64,000 nucleotides of DNA from Pyrrhosoma nymphula (GCA_963573305.1 OY754333.1:14964599-15028598); one strand, 5' to 3'. Positions 1-13,165 are shown, counted from the stretch's first letter. The notes: generated by a model from the letters alone, not told the origin. A program made the numbers and translations.

Positions 1-690
1 CATTCATTTTATGATAAAACTTTCTTCCTTTGTTCAATTTTCACAGTGTATTAATCTCATTCACGTGGGCCAAAGTTTGTGCTTGAGTGAGGAAGATAAG
101 GTGTGGTGCTTTCAACGCACGCTCAAGGGCGTACTAAAATACGTTTTTATTAAAGGATACGTCCATTCGTCTAGCAAGCGGTTTTTCGTTGTGTTCTAAA
201 CCGTAGGACCAAGGCATTTTTCCCATACTCGCATCTCCCCTTCATTTTCGTCCTTATCAAAAACAAACGTACACAATATCTCCCTGCCTCAACTTACGGA
301 TTCACACGCAGCCTGCTCTGGAGAGGAGAGGCAGCAGCACACTCAGTTCCCGCTCAAAAGAATAGACACACCCACCCCTAGACGTATGAAAAGGTTAAAA
401 ATGCCTCACCATCCCCTCCCACATCCACTACTTTCAAACTGCCTTTCCCCGGCTTAATTTTCAACCTACATACCCCCGGAGTCGAGAGAGTGGTCCTCCT
501 TCTTCCTTTAAGGTAAATACCAGCGAGTTTTATCCCCGCCTACCGTTACCGCATCCCCCAAAAACCGTGGTGGGCGTATGCAGAAGGAGACTAAAGCGTC
601 CATTCCTACGAGGGACGAGGAGAATCTCTGCTTGTGCGATCCTCCTTTTGTCCGAGTACTTTCCGTGTGTCCTTTCTCCCTTCTCCCTGC
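1..690. other. unassigned sequence
   Basis: Mixed-composition DNA that becomes C/T-rich towards its right end. I see no coding similarity, RNA gene or clear repeat boundary. Confidence 0.5.
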
Positions 691-1075
691 GGTTGATGAG
701 CGGGTGACAAAGCCGCCTCACCCCCCCCCCCCTACCCTGTTGGGTGACTCGGACTCTAATCCCCTTCCCCTCGAACCTTCTTATGCCTCTCCAACTCCAC
801 ACACTTCTCTCTCTTTTTCTCCTGGGTTGGATACTTGGGAAGCTTCTTTACAAAGCACAAGTCCCTCATCTCTCCACATCCCTTTCTTCTTTTCGTCCTT
901 AGTCACCGTCTTTGTGAACTACATCCTCCTCCCTCCCACCACAGGGCCAACGTCTTCTCTTTCGCCTTTGTTGTTTCCCATTTACAACTGTCCCTCCTCC
1001 TAAGTTTTCTCTCCTGCATCCAGTCACTTTCTTGTGTCTCTCTGTTCGCCGCCTTCGGCTTCCTCTTACCACTCT
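690..1075. other. polypyrimidine-rich block
   Basis: The plus strand is dominated by C and T, including a run of about twelve C near 720. Two overlapping open frames of 80-141 codons read through it, rich in Ser, Pro, Leu and Phe. That is what stop-poor C/T sequence produces by chance, so they are not called as genes. Confidence 0.6.
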
Positions 1076-1225
1076 GACTTAATTCTAACTTCCTTAATTG
1101 TCTGGACGGTTGAAAGCGAACGCTTTCTTGGCTCTTTGTAAATCATTTGTTAGCCATCATAAGCTAACGGGGAGTCGCTTAGTTGATGTCCCTTAAATTA
1201 TTGTCGGTTACAGAAGAAGCGAGAG

Positions 1226-2310
1226 ATGTCGTTGTATCCGTCAAACAATACATCCTACAATTTCAATGCTTTGAGGCTTAACTTTGTGCAATTGACTCAT
1301 AGGAATGAAAAGAGAAACTTTATACTTCACATTGGTGTACAACAGAAAGAAATACTGGCCATGGGCTCACCACTGTCACCATTCCTGGACGAAATTTACA
1401 TGGAGTTTTATTCAGTGATACTCCGGGGGTGAAGAGTGTTTGTCAGTGATTTTGCTATGGGGATGACGTTTTGAACTTGGGAAGGAACGTTGAGTCATCT
1501 TGACAAAATTGTGTTTTCCCTTAACAAGTTCAATCAATTCATACAATTCACCACAGAAATAGAACAAGATGGATTCCTTATTTCCTGGATTTGGGTTTCA
1601 CATGGGTGGATACAAAATTAGAGCTAAGCATTTTTAGAAGAGTCACTGCAACGCACCTAACGAATGATGCCTCCTTCTGACATCACATGTCCCAAAAATT
1701 AGCCGCATTTCATTGTCTACGCCAAGGACATATCTTTATACCTCTTAATTAGGCAAACCAAGATAAAGAACTGGCCAAATTTAACAAAAACAACAAATAA
1801 CGACTACACAAAAGATCTCGTCACTGATTTGTACAACAAAGTACAAATTAATGAAACTAGCACGACAGATTTGCGGAATCAAAATCGATGGTGAAAGGGA
1901 TCAGGCGGAAACTATAATTTTTAGGGAATTTTTCTAACTGGTTATAGAAACATCTGCATTAAGGTAATATTGCATTTCATAGCAACACTAACCTAGAGAA
2001 TCTTCTCTCGAGCACCCGAGAAAAAGTTTTTAAGTAAAAAAGATTGTAAAGTACAAGCTACAGCGCAACGACTGCCCAGCACTGTACAGTCAATTAGGAA
2101 GTAGATTGGAAGAGAGAATTGTTAAGCATCACAAGTGTTTTTTGAAGAAGGATATTCCAGTGACTATATTGCAGCCATCATCCATTTTCAAGACAAGGGA
2201 CTCAGACTTGACCTGCTCGAACAGTTAGAAATTTCCAGAAATACGAACTCAGTTAATGATGTTTTGTACCTGAACGACTCCCCCCTTCTGGATATTGCCA
2301 GTACTCCTCA
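1226..2310 (+). mobile_element. decayed Penelope-like retroelement
   Basis: This is a broken copy of a Penelope-like retroelement, a reverse transcriptase usually fused to a GIY-YIG endonuclease. The fingerprint is AMGSPLSP (codons from about 1358), followed by an IYMEF-like stretch. About 90 bp downstream, in another frame, CYGDD (1453-1467) sits where these enzymes normally have RYVDD. Near 1565-1760 there are shifted-frame traces of the segment following the catalytic motif. At 2135-2310 the open frame HFQDKG...LEIS...NDVLYLNDSPLLD resembles the C-terminal endonuclease tail of the family. Several frameshifts and stops separate these blocks, so the copy is dead. The limits are those of recognisable coding similarity, not of the element. 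Confidence 0.6.
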
Positions 2311-4955
2311 AGTCAACCCCTGCCTCCTCGTACCTCGTCTAATCCTCTCATTAACCCTTCCTTACGTCCCCCAGCCGTTCGCCCATTCCTTACCTGTGCC
2401 CTAGCGCTTGCCTCTACCCGGGTAACCCACACCACCCATCCTACCTCCCCAACCACCGCTTTGTCTCCTCCCACTTCCCCTCCATACTATACAACTCCTC
2501 TAAATAATGTGTATTGTACCTGATAGATGACGAAACCGGGTCGTAACAAACAAATGTAATGTAGAAAAAAATCAATTAATTCTTTTCTCGTTTCTAAGTT
2601 TGCACCGCTGAAACGAGGCAGGGCCAAATTTGAGCAAAAATTTGTACGTACATGGCCAAATGATGGCAATTAGTCGTTCTTAAAATACTGTTTTTTTTTC
2701 CTCAATGATTCAAAGATATATTCATGAGCCAATTTTCAGACACTGAAATTGGAAATTGAAATTTCAGACACAGGCATTGAAAAATTCCTCTATATTATAT
2801 TTGATTGTGTCATTAGTGGTAGTTATAGTTGTCATCTTATTGAGAAATCACGTTACAATTGTTTTCCAGGCTGCTACCTAAACATGTCAAGAGTGTTTGA
2901 TAATTCAGTTTTTCATAGCAGAACTTTCTTCCCTCATCGGGTTATATCTGCCTTTATATTATTTAGTGAATTTAGAAAATATTGTTCGAAACAAGATAGC
3001 ACATAATTTTAGTGACCTTACAATTTTCTTATTGTTAAATCTAGCATGTTTCATGATAAGCAAATTGTTACACTCATCTTTCTTTTGAAATATAATTAAT
3101 TTTTTCATGTGCTGATCTCATTTGCGTATGTTTATCTGAAACCAAAGGTATTGATGCTTTTTCCGCAGGATCAGCGACATAAAATTATAGAGATAATTTT
3201 TTGCTGTGATAATTTGATAGAATGTGAATTAAAATCTACATGTGTACAAATAATCAGAATACCGGCCTTCATTAATGTAATCCGAAGTATAACGAACTAA
3301 TATTTCAACAATATCGTTTATATTTATCTTTATCAGGGATATATCCCACGCCACGAGGAAAGGGATTAATGCCGGTATGCATTCATTATTGGAAAACTCG
3401 GATACATTAAACTTCTCACGTACATGCATGTACAGCGTGACATGAACACTGATCAACTTGATTTGGATGAAATATCTGTTAAATGAGACTTCACTATTAA
3501 TTAATGACTCTATTGTGAGTTTCTAGCTGATGTAATGACAGATTGCAATGGCAATGTCATTAAAAGGGAAAGAAGATCACAGACTGATATGTGACTCTTT
3601 GTAATTAATGAGATTAAGCTGTAATACCATTTGTAAAACTGGGTTAAATTAATGTATAATTGAATTTATTATTTTCTTCGCTCTTTGAAATACATTCAAA
3701 AATTAGAAAATCCAAGCAGTTTGGGTTTCATATAGTATATATCATAAGTAATCACATTAAAATTGCTATGAAAGCTTCATTATTTAAGTAACATTATTTT
3801 TTTTTAAATAAATTAATTCACATTTGGTAACGATTGAAAATTTTTATGTGCTAATAAACTTATATTTAGAATCAAAGTAAAGAAATATGTACCTACGGGT
3901 AGAGCAGAGCGGAATAACTGTGCCTATAGCGTAATAACACGAAAGCGCATGTAAACTTACTGCAGGCATGTTATCGGTCAAGTAAGCAATAAAATAGATT
4001 GTGTATTATTTTATTAATTTTTTATTTATTCCTAACCCTCAGGAAATATCAGAGGGGCGGCAGGATGTTCATTCCTTTTCTGCTCTCATACGCGGGTTCG
4101 TGCGTGTTGTTTAGGCAAATGAAGCCACCCCGATGAAGACTAAATTTACGACTAACCCCAGAGGAATTGCTAAACTACAAGAGCTGCGTCTCCTCAACTG
4201 GCCAACCCTAAATGTCGATGAGAATGAGGATAGAACCGCGTTTCCTTTTTTTTTGCTTTTTGTAAATACCTCCTGCGCGATGGACGCTGAATAAAAATCT
4301 CGCCTCGCATGCAGCAAGCGGAAGTCCCCTACCAGGCGGACGTGCGAAACAAACTCACGCATTCATTTGTTTCCGCCATTTTCCATCGCCCTTTCCACTG
4401 CCGTCCACCAAAAACAAAAAAAAGAACTTCCTGAACGCTTCCCTTTCCTAATCCCATCCTCCCCCTCAGAAATGTAAAATTTTCTGGAATCCGCCGCTGA
4501 TTTCCCATTTTCGTCCGTCTCTTTAGCTCATTTCACGTACCTTTTCTTTTCTTTCTATCCTATTCCTCTCGTAGAATGAACGAGAGAATGAGGGAAAAAA
4601 TCGGCTCTGATAGTCAAGCGCTACTGCGATACTGAAAAGAGGGACTTCAAATTCAAATGAATGAATCGAATTCCGTCACGTTACTTGTACTGTTTATGTA
4701 CTTTAGACCCTCTTTTATTAAGTTATATGGTTCAATTTAAAGCGTATTCTTACCGAAACGGCACTGATGTGAATGGAATGTCATACCAGAGTGAAAATGT
4801 TGCAAATAAAGACTATTTTACATTTTTTGCGCATCTGCGATGTTTTAAGATATTTTGGGTCATCATGAAAACTGTCAAGGTATAGGTACTTTATGTCTCT
4901 CATTCAAATTCCTCCAAAAAGCTTCCTCGTTTCTACGAACTGTTGCACCTGTGTC
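2311..4955. other. unassigned AT-rich sequence
   Basis: AT-rich DNA with scattered short open frames (at most about 85 codons) that resemble nothing I know. A more balanced stretch near 4030-4500 has no recognisable feature. Confidence 0.5.
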
Positions 4956-4958
4956 TTA

Positions 4959-6154
4959 CGGCCGTATTCATAGTTACGTTAGACTACGCCTACGGCAGGT
5001 TAAAGGAAGTTAGACCGGCGATGTCGTTCAGCTCATATTCATAGCTTCGTTTTAGCGCTGATCGACCTAAGCCCCGGCAGCTTTAGTCCGGAGGAAGTTA
5101 AACCTATGGAATAATGGTTTAACGTTGAGTTTAAGCTCCCCGCGTCGCCATTTTTTCTTCAGGTTTTGTGGTGTGGTGATTGTCGAAGATGGTAATTGAT
5201 TAATCGCGAGTAATGTCCTCGTTAGAGCTAATTTAAGGGGTCTTTTGTTAGTCTATCGATAGGAATATTGTTGGCTTAGTGATTTAGGTTTATACTGACG
5301 TAAATATAGTTTCATAGGCAGTAATGTAGTAGTTTTGTTCTCAGGGAACCTAGTTAATTAATTTTGTTTTTATTTAGTTTAATTTTATCGGAAAACGAGT
5401 TAATTAGTCAACTTTATAATATAGTAAGTGCAGTTTTTTATTAAGTATTATAGCTCGCATTGATTAAATTTGTTTTCACTTAGCTTAGTTGTGTTCATTT
5501 GTTTACATTTTTTGTGGTGAGTTTTGTTCGATCACAATAATATCAATAATATTTCATTCCTTTCATCCTTTTGTTTACATTTTACATAGTTTTTAACTTT
5601 CATTTCAATTAGCTGTGTGTTTTGAGGAATAAGTTACTTTAGTGAATTAATTATTTAAGTAGCTAAATTAAATTACGCAAATTGCACGGAAAAAACCGGG
5701 TGATTATGTTATATATTCAATTAGGATAACAAACATAAAGTAAAATAGGAGAACGGAATGCAACACGTCAAAGCCATAAATAATTTCAAAATATTAAACG
5801 GAAGATATCCAAAGCGCAGGGAGCAGGATTACAGGCCGATTTCAGTGAGCAAAAAGGTCCCAGTAGGAAGTAATGAGTGGTAAAGGGTTCGCAGATAACG
5901 CACAACTCCTCAGGAGACCCCCAAAACCAGTTCAGATATTCCGGGAAATACCCTGCATCTTGACGAATTGCTGTGTTGCCAGGCGTTCCATCCTCGCGCG
6001 GTAGGCAGGTCTCGGACTCCGTTAGTCCCCGAGGCTATCTCTCTCGACCCAAGCTATGAATTCTAACTTTTTGAACCGTTCGAAACCACACTTAGACCGG
6101 ACTAAGATGAACCGCAAAACCCCAGGTTTAACTCGAAATCTATTAATACGGCCG
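4959..6154. mobile_element. non-autonomous PIF/Harbinger-like DNA transposon
   Basis: This 1,196 bp element has matching ends. The left end is CGGCCGTATTCATAG (4959-4973). The right end is CTATTAATACGGCCG (6140-6154), its reverse complement with one mismatch in 15. The trinucleotide TTA flanks both sides (4956-4958 and 6155-6157), as expected of the 3 bp TWA target duplication made by PIF/Harbinger transposases. A second ATTCATAG-like motif (5036-5043) suggests subterminal repeats. The interior is AT-rich without an open frame of useful length, so mobilisation would need a transposase in trans. The superfamily rests only on target length and sequence; another superfamily with TTA targets cannot be excluded. 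Confidence 0.65.
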
Positions 6155-6157
6155 TTA

Positions 6158-6966
6158 GGGTCTATTTTTATGGTTCTTCAAATTAAAATTTTTCAAATAA
6201 TTTTGTCGGCGAAATGTCTTATTTTGTAGCGGGTAATGCAGACTAACGTCGCGTTGGCATTAATTATTACGAATTTCTGTAGTAATTTATGTAGCGCAAA
6301 TGGAAAGATTATGACAAAACTGAAAATTATATCGGGTTACTTCATCTCAAAGAGGCATAAAATAAGATATATTTTGAGGTTCTTGAGCAAATAGGGTGTA
6401 ATGTAGGAATGTGATTGAGGAGAGAAATGATTGCATGGGTATGGTAAAATGTATTCAAGAAAAATGGAAAAACTAGTACCCATATTTGCATCATCCTTCA
6501 TGGTATTCTTCTCGCTAAACAAGGTAAGAGATAACTATGATGGATTCCAACGAAGATATTCAGCACTCATAAAATAGTTTTAAATCCAATATTTCGTTTT
6601 CTCTTTTGAAAACAATGTCGTGAGAAATAAAATATCTTTTTTAAAATAAAGAAAGTTTTTGTTATTTATATCGCTGATGCATAATTTTTAAGCATCAAAT
6701 CAAGCCTAAAACCGTTCGGTACGTTTAGGTGTTAATACTTTTGAAAACATCAGTTAATATTTGCCAAGAAACCACATTAAAAACAAAAGACAATTACACC
6801 CCTTGCAATGTATAAATTATATTTATTTAATACATCCAGAATAATTGCCTACTTACGTAAGAAATTTACCGCAGAGTATGAAATATCTTAAAACAATGCA
6901 TTTTTGACGCCTTTACTGGAATCAAATACGAAAAACTATCGCAGATGGTAGTATCGTTGTTTTGTT
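6158..6966. other. unassigned AT-rich sequence
   Basis: AT-rich with no recognisable gene or repeat boundary. Confidence 0.5.
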
Positions 6967-7105
6967 GTTTAGCGCACAAAATATTTTCTGCTAATCCGTT
7001 TTGAAGTACGCAACTTGGTGCGCAGTGTCTGAAATGAATGAAAGGCAAGTACACCATTGTGCGACGAAGTGAGCAGCGCTAGAGAGCGGAAGGGAGCTTT
7101 CCATT
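6967..7105 (+). repeat. diverged direct repeat, copy 1
   Basis: About 140 bp that aligns, with many substitutions and small indels, to 7414-7552 in the same orientation. Shared blocks include TTAGCGC, TACGCA, GTCTG and AAGGCAAGT. The family is not recognised. An 11 bp inverted motif, CATCAGCGCAC / GTGCGCTGATG (about 7138-7190), lies just downstream. Confidence 0.6.
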
Positions 7106-7413
7106 CTATGTGTTGAAATTAGTGAAGATCGGAACACATCAGCGCACTTTAGCGCGCACGAACAACATTGAATGGAACGATGTGCGCTGATGAAATGGTT
7201 AGTAATCTGTCGGTAGGTAGCTTTTCTATTGGTGAACAACAGTCACGGCTAAATATTTTGTGTACAGTTATACAATTCGTTGAAAATGGGTTTATAATAA
7301 ATAAAGCTTGTATTACAGAGTAATTTTTAATTTTGCAATATCCATGTTTGATACCTCTACGGAAAATCAACAAAAATAACTATCCTGGATGTGATTATCG
7401 ACGTTCTTATACT

Positions 7414-7552
7414 GTTTAGCGCTCATCAACTCTGCTCCCGATCTGCTTTGGAAGTGCGCTACCTAGTACGCAGGGTCTGCAAGGAATGGAAGGCAAGTGC
7501 GCTGTTGTGTTGCGAAGAGATTAGTGCTCTACAGCGAATGGCAAGCTCCCGA
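7414..7552 (+). repeat. diverged direct repeat, copy 2
   Basis: The second copy of the repeat at 6967-7105, 447 bp downstream of it. The two copies and the DNA between them could be one tandemly duplicated unit or two insertions of the same short element. An open frame of 167 codons crosses this copy (7391-7894) but resembles nothing known and runs into a C-rich block, so it is probably spurious. Confidence 0.6.
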
Positions 7553-7619
7553 AAGCTGTCAATAATTGCCCGATACGCATTGACACACTCGCCCTTCCAC
7601 TTCAATGGGGCGTCACTCC

Positions 7620-7830
7620 GGGTTACCCCGAAATGCTGCACCACGACCTCTCCCTTTCTCTCTTATACCCGATCTGTCCTCATCCAACCCCCGCGCACTC
7701 CCCTTCACTTCCGGCCGGTGGCGGGGAAAGGGGAACTGCTTCCACATTCCACTCACATTTGCAGTCCCCCCGCACCCAAATCCATTCCTCTGCCTCAGAT
7801 GCCGTTTCCCACTTCCCTATCGCGGGCAAA
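7620..7830. other. polypyrimidine-rich block
   Basis: C/T-rich plus strand with three overlapping open frames on the plus strand, the sign of a low-complexity tract rather than a gene. Confidence 0.5.
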
Positions 7831-7839
7831 GATAGGTGG

Positions 7840-10800
7840 GTCACGCACGAGTTGCCGATGGAGTGAACGAATAGCCTTGGACCTCATGACGTGAATGCTC
7901 CTCACGAGTGATGCGGGCGATTTTGCATTTGTGACACTCCTTTTCTTCACAATGCTCACTCTTCATCCCATCTAACTACTGCTCTCCCATTATCATCATC
8001 ATCACTTGTTCAATCCTAACATTGGTTCACTACAGTTCTCCATTTTTTTAATGTCCCCTCTGGTGTTCCATCCGTGCGCTAATTTATTTGAATTTATTTG
8101 AATTCCCATTGAATTGATCCATGTTTTTTTTCCATGATTCAACTCGCGAGGGATTTCATTTCCATTTTTCCCTCATTTAATTCCTCGATGGTAAATAGGG
8201 GCTCTCGGTATGTCCAATCTATCAAGGTTTACAGAGCATCAAGATATTCAATATGACCTACTACTCCTCTTCTTATTTTCCCATTCCTTATTTGATAATT
8301 TCAATTCATCTTCATCGACGAGTCCAGCACAAAGTCATCAGAGCTCTCAGTAGCGTCTGGTCATTTTTTCCAAAGACCAACGATTCTTACCTGGGCTGAG
8401 CACTCAAATGCTTACGGGTACCTTTTCAAGTTTCTTATTTGAAAATATATCTTTATTTTGAATCGCGAATGTTTTCTCAGCTTGGCTTTTTGTCGTGCGT
8501 TCTTCATCTTCTTATTGACCTAAATCTTCTTCCGAGGCACGTGAAGGACTCTCCCTCCTATATTTTCCCTCATGATCATGCTTTCCAATCACTTTTGATG
8601 TTCAGCCCTTGATGACCACTTTCATTTCAAAGCACTTGTCCAAATTGTGTTTCATTGCCAGTGTATATCATTTAGTTGCGTTATTTGAGTTATTATTTTA
8701 ATTTTAAAGTCTTACATAGATTGCAAAAATTATTCTCGGGTATCCGGGTCAAAGTCTGCTTAAAGGCCCACCTGGAGTATTTATGCAGTGTGAATACCGA
8801 GAAAAACTCCTGCGTCCCTTTCGCCGGAAAGGCTCCAGATCTTACCTTATTTAGATTGCTCATGCACATGTTTAATTTTTACTGTGGAACATATCTTTAG
8901 CAAGTAGTATTATAATAGATTGAATGAACTCTCCGGTATTATAACTTCATATTGCATTGGCACAAAATGAAGGCACATATGATGTAGGGTGTATGAATTG
9001 GGAGTTGTAATGGGATGTTCCGCACATGAAATTTTTTTGACATGACTTCGTAGAATAGCGGCCGTTTTTAGTTGAACGCATTATATTTTTTCGTTATGCG
9101 TAGTATTTACTGATCGCGGGAAGTAAATGAATGTTTTTTTAGGAAATTTAACACCACCTGTTTCCGCTTCCAGGATACCTTTAGTTCGACATTTTAATGA
9201 GCATGCTGCATATAATTGTACATATATACAGGGCATACTGCCGGTGGTGCTGAAATAAGTTCGTATTTTACTCAACCCGCTCATCATGTATAAAGTGATT
9301 ATCGTATAGTCTTCAGCGAGCCAGGTGTACCAAATCCAATTCAGTCGGAATTTCATAAATATTGTCGGATTATATCCCTAATGACATGCATTGTGTATTT
9401 CGGTGTATTATTTTCAATCGCTAATGTTATCTGCTCTATCAATTTATGTCACTAAAAATGGTTTATAGCTAACGAGGCTATATCCTTTGTCCTTCTTCAA
9501 GTTTTCTTTTTAATAATTTCTTATCCCAGTGATTATGCTATTGAAACATTTATTCACTTCAGTTAGAGCTGGCGCATGGTTTTTATTCTATAAATAACTC
9601 GTATTTACTCACAAATTGTTAAACCTTTTTCTTTATTTTCCTTGCAGGTGATGCGAAGTTTGTTACTGACTTAATGACTCTCAAATTACTGTTTTTAAGT
9701 TGTGTTTTTTGTCTTACATACCCATTTGCTTCTGAAGCTCATGTTTATTACTCACATTTTTCGTCTGCAATTCATTGACCATGTTTACAGTGTTTCTTTT
9801 CCAACCTAGTGTGGAAATGGAGGAATTCGATTAAATTTAATTGTTGTTTATCCTTATCCCTGCACTATTTCCCTGGAAATTCACCCCATTGTACCCTATT
9901 CCCGTTTGCATTGCTACTAAAGTGTTTTTTTAATGCATTTCGCGACCTCTTTTTACCGTGCGTTCTTTGCCCAGTCTCCACATTCGTCCGTGCTTCCACT
10001 GATGCTCATCTTGCCCAAGTGAGAGAGAGAGAGAAGGGAAGAAGTCTGGACTTGTGCTTGTTCCGGGTGTCTTTAATATTTTTTCCTCGCACCAATCGAA
10101 AGACCAGCAATTCTTTACGTCCGTCGCACTTACTGCCGACGACGGCAGCAAGTGCCACAGCCACCCATTCCAGCTCCCCTCCGAGACCCCATAGTTCCTC
10201 CCTGTTCACCACTCCCCCTTCTTCCGAAGCGGCTCGGTTTGGCAATGGCGGAGCTCCAATTACGTGACCTCCGCGGACGCCTCCGTTCATTTGTTTCTGC
10301 ACGAATCCATCTGCGAAGGTTAATTAACTGCTCGAGGAAAGAGAGAGAAAAGACGGAGGGAAGTCGGCGGTTTTTTTATGTTTTCATTTTCTTTCCTTCG
10401 TGGTTCCTCACCCTTCTTTCACTCTGCTTTACTCCAGGTGGCGCAGTTTTTCTCCCACCGGAAACGAACACTTAATTGCCTCAAAAAATGCAGGTATAAT
10501 TATATTGAACTTCTTCGCAGTGACAAGCATACATTTTTGGGTCCTTACAATAGTTATTTCGGTCATTATTCATGAAACATAATCACTCACATTGTTAATT
10601 TTCACGTATATATATTTATCCTGTTGCTTACAAGTGACGCATTTTCACTCCAGAACATTTGCTTCATGTATTTTATGCTCAAGTCATTTTAATAACTGTT
10701 TGTGTATCCAGTTGAATGAGAAGTAAGGACTGCTTATATGGTAATCATGCCTTTTACAAGTATGCATTTTTAATTGATTGAAAGAGGTTATTTAAAATAT

Positions 10801-10850
10801 AGAGGTTATTAATAAACCTTAAACTTGGAGTTGGTGTTCAGTAATTAATC
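7840..10850. other. unassigned sequence
   Basis: AT-rich with a short GAGAGAGAGAGA run near 10020 and a C-rich patch near 10150-10220. No coding similarity was recognised on either strand. Confidence 0.5.
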
Positions 10851-10861
10851 ATTCTTTTTCC

Positions 10862-11046
10862 TAATGTAAGAGAAACAATTGCACTTTTCCACAAAATGGT
10901 TTATTGCGTACAACGCGTTTCGGCTCACAGAGCCATCATCAGGTACAAGACATCAGGTCTTGTACCTGATGATGGCTCTGTGAGCCGAAACGCGTTGTAC
11001 GCAATAAACCATTTTGTGGAAAAGTGCAATTGTTTCTCTTACATTA
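10862..11046. repeat. perfect 185 bp palindrome (90 bp arms)
   Basis: Two 90 bp arms (10862-10951 and 10957-11046) are exact reverse complements with a 5 nt spacer (ATCAG); I compared them base by base. A 13 bp direct repeat, ATTCTTTTTCCTA, flanks the structure (10851-10863 and 11088-11100), so a unit of about 224 bp probably inserted with target duplication. Each arm, read outward from the centre, contains CTGATGA, a 4 bp stem GGCT/AGCC, then GAAAC, followed by AATAAA. This hairpin resembles the tail of the Penelope-like element at 45-46.5 kb. The best reading is two copies of a retroelement terminus joined head-to-head. The source family is an inference. Confidence 0.8.
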
Positions 11047-11100
11047 TGAAGAACTTCTACGATATCTTGCCTGAATCTGTTGAATTTATTCTTTTTCCTA

Positions 11101-12929
11101 TTTTTTTATTATTTTGTCTTTGAAATTGATAATATTCCTAGCATAATAATCACAAATTTACTTTACAAAACTTTATCTTTAGCATTAATATTCACAAAAT
11201 TATTTGTTCTTCTGGAAATGCATGGTACTCTAAATCTTTCCTTCAACTTTGATTTATTTAGATTTTTACATCCTTTTTCTTCACTGCGTCCCACAAAGCA
11301 TGTTGTTTCACCGAAACTTATTTATCAGATTATTTCTCTTGCATAACGAATTCCAGAGGTTATAAAAGAAGCATACTTCTTTATTCATTCATAGTATCGA
11401 TGTTTTATATTTTAACAATTTTTAAAAAGCATATTTGTGTTGTCTCCGAGCACCAAATAGCTTTTACTGCGCTTGATGATCCGACGATGATGCATAGATT
11501 TTCTCTCCTTGATAACTAACAGTGAGGTTTATTTTTAGGTATTCCTTTCCGCTTGTTGGTTTTCTGATGGCAATTCAGTGCATGTGAACTGGCTGTTTTT
11601 AGTCATTTATGTCTTTCGGTAGAGGAGTAAAATTTTGATTCTCATAGCGTCTTTTGTACAAAATATGCTACACTGGTTTCTCTTCAACATTCTTTCAAGC
11701 ATAAAATTGTTGTTTCCTTGTCTACATATGTTAAATTAAAAAAAATAACCTCAATTTTTAGTTGCCCCAACAAAATATAGAGCCTTTCAAACACTTCTCC
11801 TTCTCCTTGGAAATGGATGTGTAGTACTTTATTCAAAGAAGTGTGTCATTCTTTGCAGGACTTTATGTGTTTATCAGTAATGCCAGGACAAATAAATCTT
11901 CCACCTTAGGAGGAAGCATTATTCTTTTCCCTCTGCCAGACAAAAGTAAACTTTCTTTACTCTTCATGTCACCGCACGCTTGCCTTGCTTGGTTGCCTCC
12001 CTCTCTCTCAACCCTAAAACAAATACTTTGCCTTATATTCGCACTCCCTTATCTTCCGCTTCTACGAGTTACTTACCGTCCTTAATTATCCAGGAATTTT
12101 GGACTCCACTATTCATTTATATTTTATCTCATTTTAAGGAGTAATAAGATCAGGATGTGTGTAAAAGTGTAAAGGAAGGTATGCATGAAAGTAACTTTAG
12201 CAAAAGAGTATTGCAAGGATAGTGTAGTATGGAGATATGTGATAGTATGGAGTCATCTATAAAAGGCTATAACAGAAGGATAAACATGGTTACCTATGAA
12301 TATATGTCTATTCCCATGCTGCATTTGACTTCTCCCTCAATCTCTTTCCATATGATCGTCTATGTTTACTAAAAACATTAACATATCATGCGAGTCTCAG
12401 GTTGAAACGTAGGATACCCACTCTATTACTTCCACATTACATTTGTAGCCTGGATAAAAGCGAAAAATGAATGGAGATTCATTTCCTAATGGCTCAAGAA
12501 TTCTTTTCTCTCGTACACTTTCTAAACTATAAATAAGTAAGTTCGATGCTCTAATTCTAAGAATAAGCGCTTCACTAATTATTCCATTCTTCCCCCACCT
12601 CTTTCCTCAATTGACCTTCCTTCTTTTTTATGGATGATGTCCTGTTACCCCCTACCGCAGGATCTCATTGAGGCTTGCAGGGTAGTACTTTGACGTCAAC
12701 GTAGTAGGTATGTTGGATGAAAACTCCTCCCCGCTTGAAGCTGGCATTGTTCTTTTCTCTCTGCCTGCCTTTCATCTCTTCTAAATTTTCTTTACCTTTC
12801 CTCTTCTTTTCTTCCATCCTCGTCACCTCGTGCCTTCAATGCTTATAAACTTCGCTCACACCCGTTAAAACCCATCCTATGGTTTCATTTCATGCTCCTT
12901 GTTCATCCGTACAAACTTCTCTCTGTTCT
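11101..12929. other. unassigned sequence
   Basis: AT-rich in the left part. A short stretch near 12050-12075 resembles part of the repeats at 23.2 and 23.65 kb. No gene was recognised. Confidence 0.45.
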
Positions 12930-13165
12930 CAGTCCTCCATTTGAGCACTTCTGGTGCTCCTATTCTCTCACTCTTATCTTCTCCGTCTCGTTCTCCCATC
13001 TATTTTTCTTCTTCTCTCTCTCTCTTGCCATCCGTCTCACTTGCCCTAATTCACCCCCTTGGCAATTCTGACTCCTCTCCAGCGCTCTCCTTTCTCCCCT
13101 TTGCGTCGCCCCGAAATCCACCGGGAAGGGGGAGCTCCTTCCTCCCGCCCACTAAGTCGTCTTTC
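12930..13165. other. polypyrimidine-rich block
   Basis: C/T-rich plus strand with (CT)n tracts near 13010, followed at 13190-13290 by a G-rich stretch that includes a run of about ten G near 13212. The 126-codon open frame across it is low complexity. Confidence 0.55.

Noticed and set aside
10966..10991. A proven hammerhead ribozyme
   Set aside because: Core boxes are present, but there is an extra base before stem II and stem I does not pair convincingly, so only a resemblance is reported.
10862..11046. Assembly artefact from a fold-back read
   Set aside because: Possible in principle, but the 13 bp direct repeat outside both arms is what an insertion leaves and an artefact would not create.
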